Shown: one piece after another, positions 13,501 through 22,500 of the stretch
Layout of the letters: the number at the start of each line of letters is the position of its first letter
Numbering within the stretch: position 1 is the stretch's first letter
Source of the DNA: Morinoia aosen
Lineage: Eukaryota > Arthropoda > Malacostraca > Amphipoda > Talitridae
Assembly: GCA_030386875.1 (NCBI GenBank)
Contig: CM059566.1
Location: forward strand, 43,126,068-43,190,067
Length of the DNA stretch: 64,000 nt
Reading direction: 5' to 3'
Notes under the pieces: model-generated
Database searches by the model: none
What the model was told of the DNA's origin: nothing
What the model saw: the letters and a program-made list of their open reading frames with translations, nothing else
Translations under genes and position numbers: made by a program

Positions 13501-16500
13501 GGTCAAGTATGATGGACTTCTACCTCGACGGATGTCTCAAGTTGGTGTAGATTTGCAGGTTTTCATGGTAAACTCTTCCTTGTCAGTCTCCCTTAAACAA
13601 AAGTTCAAGGGTGATACATGGATGGACTTTACTGACAATTTAACATCGCCAAATGTTGAGATCAATGTTTCCAGAAAATGCTCTCTCGGAAAAACCCATT
13701 AAGAATCAATATTCTTTCAGAATATTGTATTCCAAAAGTGATGAAAATGAAATCAGTATTTCTGAGGATTGCATAAATGCGTTTTTTAAATCCATCCGAT
13801 ATTGTGCGAGTAATTAAAAATTCTTTTAGGGCCCATATTTAAAAATCCGTGTATAAAATGCAGGACAAGTTTGGGACCCACCATCCACGGGTGCGTGTTT
13901 GCAGGGGCATCAATTCCTCCAGCAACAATTCGGCGGAAGTCAAAAGATACTTCCCTCTTGATTCTGAACTGAGGGCCAGACAACTTGATCAGATCGGACA
14001 GCGAGGGTTTAGAACCGCTTCTCTCGTTGTTTAACTTGGAACGAACTGCTGTCAATGTTGGCTGTTCGCGTGGTCGCAGAGGCTTCAGAAAGATAGCCGG
14101 AACGAATTTCGGTCTTGAATTCACGCCGCTGCGAGTTGGAGCGATAATCCGACCGCACTCTGGCAAACATTGAATTTCCTTCGTGAGCTTCAAGCTCGAA
14201 CATAGTATCGCATGATTCAAACTCTGTAGTGAAATTACGGTGTTTTATCTCAAAATGTCATACCGCTCACAAAAAGCGATTTGATACGTCCTCAAACGAA
14301 AAACAAGATATGCGAATTTATTTATTAGACGCGTAAGAAAGCTTAAAACGAAAACATGTAGTGAGATAGTTCCGTATAGGTGTCGCATTTTTTAATAATG
14401 AATAAGACTGCGAGTCATTTCCATACTTACGTAAAAAGTAAGATTGCATTAAAATATATTTCAGTTTAGGCCTCCCTAATCGCTAAAAAAAAAAGCGTTT
14501 CGAAGAAAGGAAGGCCCCATCTAGTATGTTGATGAGGGTACGCGAAATGTATGTATAACGGGCTTAGAAACAGTCAGTTGAAAAAGAAGTTCATGAAACA
14601 AGATAAAAGTTGAAAAAGAAAGTATTAGGTACTGAAAAACATGATAGCAGTGAATCGAAAAGGGCCTACCTAACTCAACTCGGGCCCTCATATTTTCAAC
14701 CTGGGAGTGCCAATTCCCATAGATACAATAGTCGTATCGCCTTGAGGAGGCGTAACAAGTAATAGAGAATGAAGATTACAGCTTTCAGTTCAAAAAATTC
14801 AGCTCTGAAATAAAGACGTACAATATTGTTTTAAATTCCTTTTCCGTTAGAGTAGTCAGTGTCTCAGTGTGAAAGCGTCAAGGGCTAGACCATACTCCCT
14901 CCACGGGCTAGACTGAAGAAGCATTTCTTTTTGCAAGAAACTTTTTGCTTCTGCTGAGGGCTAGAGAAAATGTATTACCTTTCCAGTTTGCTATCTGCTT
15001 AACCGTACACCGGAGACTGCGCGCATGCTGTCGATACATTTTCTAAGACCGAAACCTTACGTCGTTGGGCCAATAATGAAAATTTTTCATTAGTTTGGCA
15101 AAATTAACTGCAGCATCCCTGCTCTCTGTACCAATATCCTTTCTCTCTGGCAAAAGGATTAGTGTGTCGCAAAAGCTGTCATATTTTAGACGATATTCTT
15201 ATCCAATGCTTCTACCAAATTTTCAGCACTTCGTAATGAAGGTGAGGGCATTTAAAAGTTTTTCATGCACATGGAAAATGTAGGCTCGAGTATCTTAGCA
15301 TTTTTCTGATGAAAAGAAGGTTCTTATATTTTTCCATTTGGAAGCTCTTATTTTTTTTAAAAGGAGAGCAAGACATTCAGATTAGATTAGAAGTTAGTTT
15401 TTAGCCTCCCAATCTACAACAGAAAGTTTCCAGGAGAGGGAGACTCCATTTCGCATTAAATTTATGGGAATGGAAATCTACACACAAAATGAGTCCTCAC
15501 ATCCTGCGCACAGAAACAGCAAGGTCGAGACAAGATTAAGATGGAACTTAAAAGTTGACGATGTGAATTATAGGCACTGAAAAATAGACAGCAGTGAACC
15601 GAGAGAAGATGGTTCGGAATAAACCAAGAAACTATTTTATTTCAACAAGCATAGCTGGCGTTCAGCTCAAAACCTCACATTTCGCCCCTAAAATAACCTA
15701 CTTCATTGGAAACTGAAAGGTATGTCTTTAAGTTAGAAAGAAGGCTAATAACCCCGCACTTGCGGGTTCGGTCGCTAGCTCAGCATACGGGCGAGTCGTC
15801 CATTCAGTCACCAGAAAGAGTCCGCATCCGACTTTCAATTGCTTGTATTTCTTTACATCTGACTTTTTCTACAGGAACGTTCTGTTCCATGCATGGCCGG
15901 GCAAGCACACACGGTAGACGTTGTCTGTCAATAAAACTGCATATACGAATTTTATCTACTGGAGTTTTTTTGAATTACAGAACGCTGAACATTGCTACTT
16001 AAAGGCGTAATTTGAACCAATATGTCAAATTGAAGCATTTTAATTCAACTCGACCAATGAATAATTATTGAATGTCCCTTGCATTCATCTACAGCGTTTC
16101 ACATGTATGTTGCTTCAAAAAACATCAGTTCGGTAGACTAAACGCACCATCCAAGACTATCTGCCACAGCTTATTATTATTATACAAGAAAGTTTTAGCC
16201 TCCCTTAACCACGACATAGATGTTCCAAGAGAGGAAAGAGGAAGGCACCATTTAGTATGGAGTTGAGAAAACGCGGAATCTATGCACAAGGTGCACAGAA
16301 ACAGTAAGCTAGGAAAGAAGTTCATGAAACAAGAAAAAGTAGAAGAAGAAAGTAGTAGGTGCTGAAAAACAGGACAGCAGTGAACCGAAAAAAGATGGTC
16401 CGTAACAAAACAAAAACCTATTTTATTACAACAAAAAGGAAGCCTACCTAACCTTTAGCTCGGGCCCACACATGGTTCCCCTGGGAGCGCTAATATCTGC

Positions 16501-19500
16501 CACAGCTAGCTACATCCCGGCCCCCAGAAACTAAAGATAAGAAACCTAAGCCATATTTCCCAATTTCATGTTAGATTCCGAGAGTCATTTTAGGAGAAAC
16601 AATGTTTATTCTTATATTGAATCAAGGCCTTTTGTTTCAATCGGATAATACTCCTATTTTTTTGCCGAAGCTCGTTTTAGCGCGGTCATTGAAATTTTAT
16701 ACATCTCCGAGAGTCAAATTGCATTCTGAATCAGTATCACGCATTAAACGACATAGAACCCGCAATAAACAATACAAGATGGTTGGAAAAGTTGTAGAAA
16801 AAAAGTGAATCCCAAAATTTTCATTAGCCCAAGCTTTTCAAAAGAATACGACACCACGCCAACGCTACGCCGCAGACCAGGCATTAAATAAATGGCATTA
16901 TTATAGTATAGTTAGTCATGCTCAACCGTTGTCCGTGCAGAACAGTTATACGTACATAACATTTTTTCATAGAGAATAGTGGTTATTCTTCAGAACAGGG
17001 ATTCATGAAGGACAATAAAGAAGAATATTATATTCATTGATTTCGGTATTAATTCATCGGAAAACATGCAGCACAAACAACCCGTTTCTCTACACTGTAT
17101 AATTGTCTCGCCATGCCCTCTGTGTTGAATTAGTGTAAATAGATCACACTAGTTATTTGAATCCTTATTACCCATCCACAATAGAATAATTAATAAAGGC
17201 AGTACACCGTGACGCGTAGGATTTAGTATGTTCTTCGCCGTGTGTACATTTATAGGAACGAAGGTAGAATCGTTAGTTGTGTTGTCAACTTGTCATATAA
17301 TATTCAAAGAGAAAAAACGTTTGCCCTTCAAATCTGTTTTGAGTTGTCCGGTATTGATATCGAATTCGGCCAGCCACAACAACTAAATGTCAAATGTATA
17401 TAATATGAAAAAATGTTCCATTCACACACTGTTGACGGAAATGGACGATCAATGTTTGTTACGCACTTCAGAGCTGTTGTTCGATACTTTTCTCGCGCAT
17501 TCCATGCTCGGCTCATGCAACGTCATCCACCTGAGGTCTTTCAGGTACATGCCTTAGTTTGGCTTACACTATCGCCACGTACCATCCAGGGCCAGCTGCT
17601 ACTGACAGCGTCACGGCCGCCAACAACAGAAATTTGATTCCTGATCACTTCCCGCGCTGCACGGGAAAGCGACGGTGACAGCAAGGACCCACCGAAAGTA
17701 GAGGTAGAGGTCCTGGTCCCACAGTCTGTCGTATTTTCAAACCAGTGAATCGGTCAAGTGCGTCAATTTATCACGTAAATGCAAGAATGGTACTTGAATC
17801 TGAGATTGAAGGTGAAATATTGGTGTTATGTATTATGTGTGCTGATATTTTTCACTTTGTAGCAGGATAGGAACAAAATTGTAGGAATCACTTGAAAGCA
17901 AAAAAAAGTTAATTTTCCCACTCCCTCTAACAGTTCTGATGATCAGTCAAAACCCGTACTCTGGACTCATCTTTCTAAAGCTTTAGATGCGTTTCTTAAG
18001 AAGAACCATTTCCCCTATTAAACAGTTTCGCTCTCTTGCTCCATCATCCTCGCTCTCTGCATCCACATGCGATTAGTAACTAGTTAAGAGAAAGTAGACG
18101 GAAAAATATTCCAGACCTCTCCGATTTAACCGATGGACTAGACACTACATGCGGACTTGGGGTGGATGTCTATGAAAGTTACCTCGAACTCAGAGGAATA
18201 CGAGATTAATTTGACGAATAACCAATGAATTTGAAAAGACTTTTATGCTCGTCAATGTCACTTAGACCACACACACAAGAAAGCAAAAAAAGAAGTACAC
18301 TGAAAAAACTTGTATTAGAAGTGCATATTTATTCAGTTTCTGACAAAGACATGAGCCGCAGCTGGTAAAATCTAGGCCCGAACTATGAACCATTATTATT
18401 CTTTGTTCAGTAACATATACCACTTGAATAGAAATGCGAGACAGAGGAACTAGCACCTATCACTGTTCAGTAGAAAACTGAACAAAATTTACTTCCTCTC
18501 TAAATGACGGAAGCGAATGATATCAGACGTGAAGTGAATAGAATAAACGTAAGGGAAAGTGTACGTAAAAATTCAGCAACCTAACTGCAGCAAGAAAATG
18601 TTTGGGCGAGTTCATTGACTGTTATAAAAAATTTCATATGCAAGTTTATTTATAAATGCTCAGTTCAAACTTCCAAGAGATTCAAATGTTTTTACGTAAC
18701 CTAATCAATCAGGCGTAAGTTTGATTTTTTGATTAAAGGGCTGTTACGTATTTATGAATTAAAATTATGAATTCAGTGTTCATGTCAGTGAAAGAATGCT
18801 GCAGTATGAGAAAGGCAGTTCAGCTGATATATTCTCTAACATTTAAATTGATTTAAAAGCAAAAAACTTTGCGCTCAAGATTATTCTCATCACTGCTAGT
18901 GGCTGCATTAGTCATGGTGATAAAAGAGCACAATGTTATTAAAAGAAATCAAATTTATCAGCTCATTTTCTCGTATAGAATATTCTGATGAAAGCTAAAT
19001 TTCTGTCTTATCATAGGTAGAGATGTTCTTGGTTGTACCTAAACAAAATTCATAAATTCCGTCAGGAAATTATGTAGACAAATTCATTTAGACACTATCA
19101 TAAATTGTTCACATATTCAAAATGACTAAGTGTATTGGAGCATCCGTCTAGAAGGTAAATATGCGGTAAAAATTTTTTTTTACCAAAGAAACAGATTTTC
19201 ATGCAATATTTCAAGGCGAATAAACTATTCAAATTCGAAGGAAACTGAGCCGAGTTTTAAAAACGAGAACTCATTTTATGGACCATTTTCGAAAACATTT
19301 TAGAAGTACATTGTATTTTCACGTCCGAAGCACAACCATAAAATAATTTATCCATCTCTGCATTGCACATAAAATGAAATAACTGGATTTGCCATCAATA
19401 TTTGTTTGAGCATATCCAGATCTGCCTCACCTGGTTCGTTGCGGGGAGCGGGGACGAGCCTGTAGACGGAGGATGTTGTGTTTCTGACCAGTCTCTCTGC

Positions 19501-22500
19501 ACGAGTGAATCAAATCGACCTCTTTCTTTAATAGGTTTAAAATGTTAGCATTTTGGTACGAAAAATTTGAAAACTCAATTCATTTGCTCGAAAAATGGGA
19601 AATTTTAATATAGAATGTTTGAAAATCAGACCTTTTCATTTAGAAATCTTTGGATATACGAATATACTTCATCAAAATGTTCAAACGTGGATCTTTTATT
19701 TGAAAATGTTGAAAAATATTTACGTAACTTCTATATTTTTCATTCTGCAACCTTTCTGCCATGAAAGATTGAAAACGCGAACATTCTACTTTAAATTCAC
19801 AGTAAAGAAGAAACTATCATTCCAAAAAGAATCAGAATTCCACGATAGAGCGTGAAGAACAGGGCGAAGAAAATAATCCAACTGTAAATCCTAAAACACA
19901 GCGCGAAAAAATTTCAAAAAGAAAAACTTGGCTTTTATTCAACAAGTAAGTACAAATAGTTGAGTGCTGAGGGTAAAATATTTTGAAATCCTTAATACCT
20001 TAAGCTAGTATACAACACAATCTAATATTCATGTTGGTTTGGAAATTAGCAAAGTATAAGAAAAATCAAGTTCCAGAAAAAATCGATAAAATCAAATATT
20101 AATCCGAGATGAAGCGAGTGCAAAGTAATCAATGAATTATTATTGTTTTCTGACACCCATGGTATCTAACCTAATAATACCCGTTGTGTGTTTATTTATT
20201 TATGTTTGGTGTCCGCTTCTTAAAAACATAGGATGTCTGAGTTTGCGGTATCATGGATACCAAATTCCTCAGTATAACATTAAAAGATGGCCTTTAGCTG
20301 CATTGATACGTTTCAATTGTACCAGGATGTGTTCTTTTAGGATAGGTTTGGTTAGATTAGGATAGGATAGGTTGGCATAGGTTAGATAATATTGACAGAA
20401 TTTTCATAAGAGTCCACTAAGGAATTTCCACGGGTCCTTCTACTACCTAAAAATATCCTTGGTTAATTTGTTTTGAGTCCGCTTCTTCCATTTCTCTGCC
20501 ATGCTCATAAAGATAGCCATAACTAATGGTAATTAAAGGCTATCTGTGATGCGAGTTTCACCAGTGCGCAAGTATAATAATATTTTTTATCACGGGTACT
20601 GTTAGGATAGATATATTTGTTAGTCATCCGAGTGTGGAAAGTTTGTTCAAAAAAGGTGTTGAATCCCGTCATTTTTGGCGGGCCGTGCACACCAGTCATT
20701 TTGATAATTAACGAGTACAATTTTCCTCAAGTGAGACAGTTTTTTGAATTAATTTTATTTGTTGGATAAGGGTACTCTCAGCGAGCCAATACGAGAGCAG
20801 AAGTGGAAGTCTGAACTTTGTTTAGTGGAACAACTAGACATGCTCATATTTTCTAATTTTAAAAATTTTTCTCTGAAGTAAAGTAAAAAAGCAGCCAGAA
20901 TCTCCAAAACGAGGAAAAAAAACGTCCTCGTAACTGAATACTACCATTTACAAAAATTTGTGGGAGCGTCATCTCTTCAACAACTAAGTAGTAAAATGCA
21001 CCAAACATTAAAGTTATGAATGCACCCAACATTTCAGGTTCATATAAATATATTTCGGGAGTTCTTTCCAGAGTACGGCTCAATGTTAAACCCACTGCTA
21101 CTAAGATTAATTTCGACTCATGATGTAAAAAAATAAACTAAAGATCGATTATTCACTAGTTTGGGGCATACAATTTATCATTAACGAGAGAATATTGTGC
21201 TAACTTTCAATGAAGATATTTTGGCATATGTAAGCTGCATAAGTAGGACAAACCGCTCAGTTAGGACAAACCGCTCAGTTAGGACAAACCGCTCAGTTAG
21301 GACAAACCGCTCAGTTAGGACAAACCGCTCAGTTAGGACAAACCGCTCAGTTAGGACAAACCGCTCAGTTAGGACAAACCGCTCAATTAGGACAAACCGC
21401 TCAATTAGGACAAACCGCTCAATTAGGACAAACCGCTCAATTAGGACAAACCGCTCAATTAGGACAAACCGCTCAATTAGGACAAACCGCTCAATTAGGA
21501 CAAACCGCTCAATTAGGACAAACCGCTCAATTAGGACAAACCGCTCAATTAGGACAAACCGCTCAATTAGGACAAACCGCTCAATTAGGACAAACCGCTC
21601 AATTAGGACAAACCGCTCAATTAGGACAAACCGCTCAATTAGGACAAACCGCTCAATTAGGACAAACCGCTCAATTAGGACAAACCGCTCAATTAGGACA
21701 AACCGCTCAATTAGGACAAACCGCTCAATTAGGACAAACCGCTCAATTAGGACAAACCGCTCAATTAGGACAAACCGCTCAATTAGGACAAACCGCTCAA
21801 TTAGGACAAACCGCTCAATTAGGACAAACCGCTCAATTAGGACAAACCGCTCAATTAGGACAAACCGCTCAATTAGGACAAACCGCTCAATTAGGACAAA
21901 CCGCTCAATTAGGACAAACCGCTCAATTAGGACAAACCGCTCAATTAGGACAAACCGCTCAATTAGGACAAACCGCTCAATTAGGACAAACCGCTCAATT
22001 AGGACAAACCGCTCAATTAGGACAAACCGCTCAATTAGGACAAACCGCTCAATTAGGACAAACCGCTCAATTAGGACAAACCGCTCAATTAGGACAAACC
22101 GCTCAATTAGGACAAACCGCTCAATTAGGACAAACCGCTCAATTAGGACAAACCGCTCAATTAGGACAAACCGCTCAATTAGGACAAACCGCTCAATTAG
22201 GACAAACCGCTCAATTAGGACAAACCGCTCAATTAGGACATACCGCTCAATTAGGACATACCGCTCAATTAGGACATACCGCTCAAATAGGACATACCGC
22301 TCAAATAGGACATACCGCTCAAATAGGACATACCGCTCAAATAGGACATACCGCTCAAATAGGACATACCGCTCAAATAGGACATACCGCTCAAATAGGA
22401 CATACCGCTCAAATAGGACAAACCGCTCAAATAGGACAAGCCGCTCAAATAGGACAAACCGCTCAAATAGGACAAACCGCTCAAATAGGACAAACCGCTC

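Noticed and set aside
14009-14203. Other frames over protease exon 3b
   Set aside because: The frame that carries Cys-Gly and IVAGG splices in phase on both sides; the others do not.
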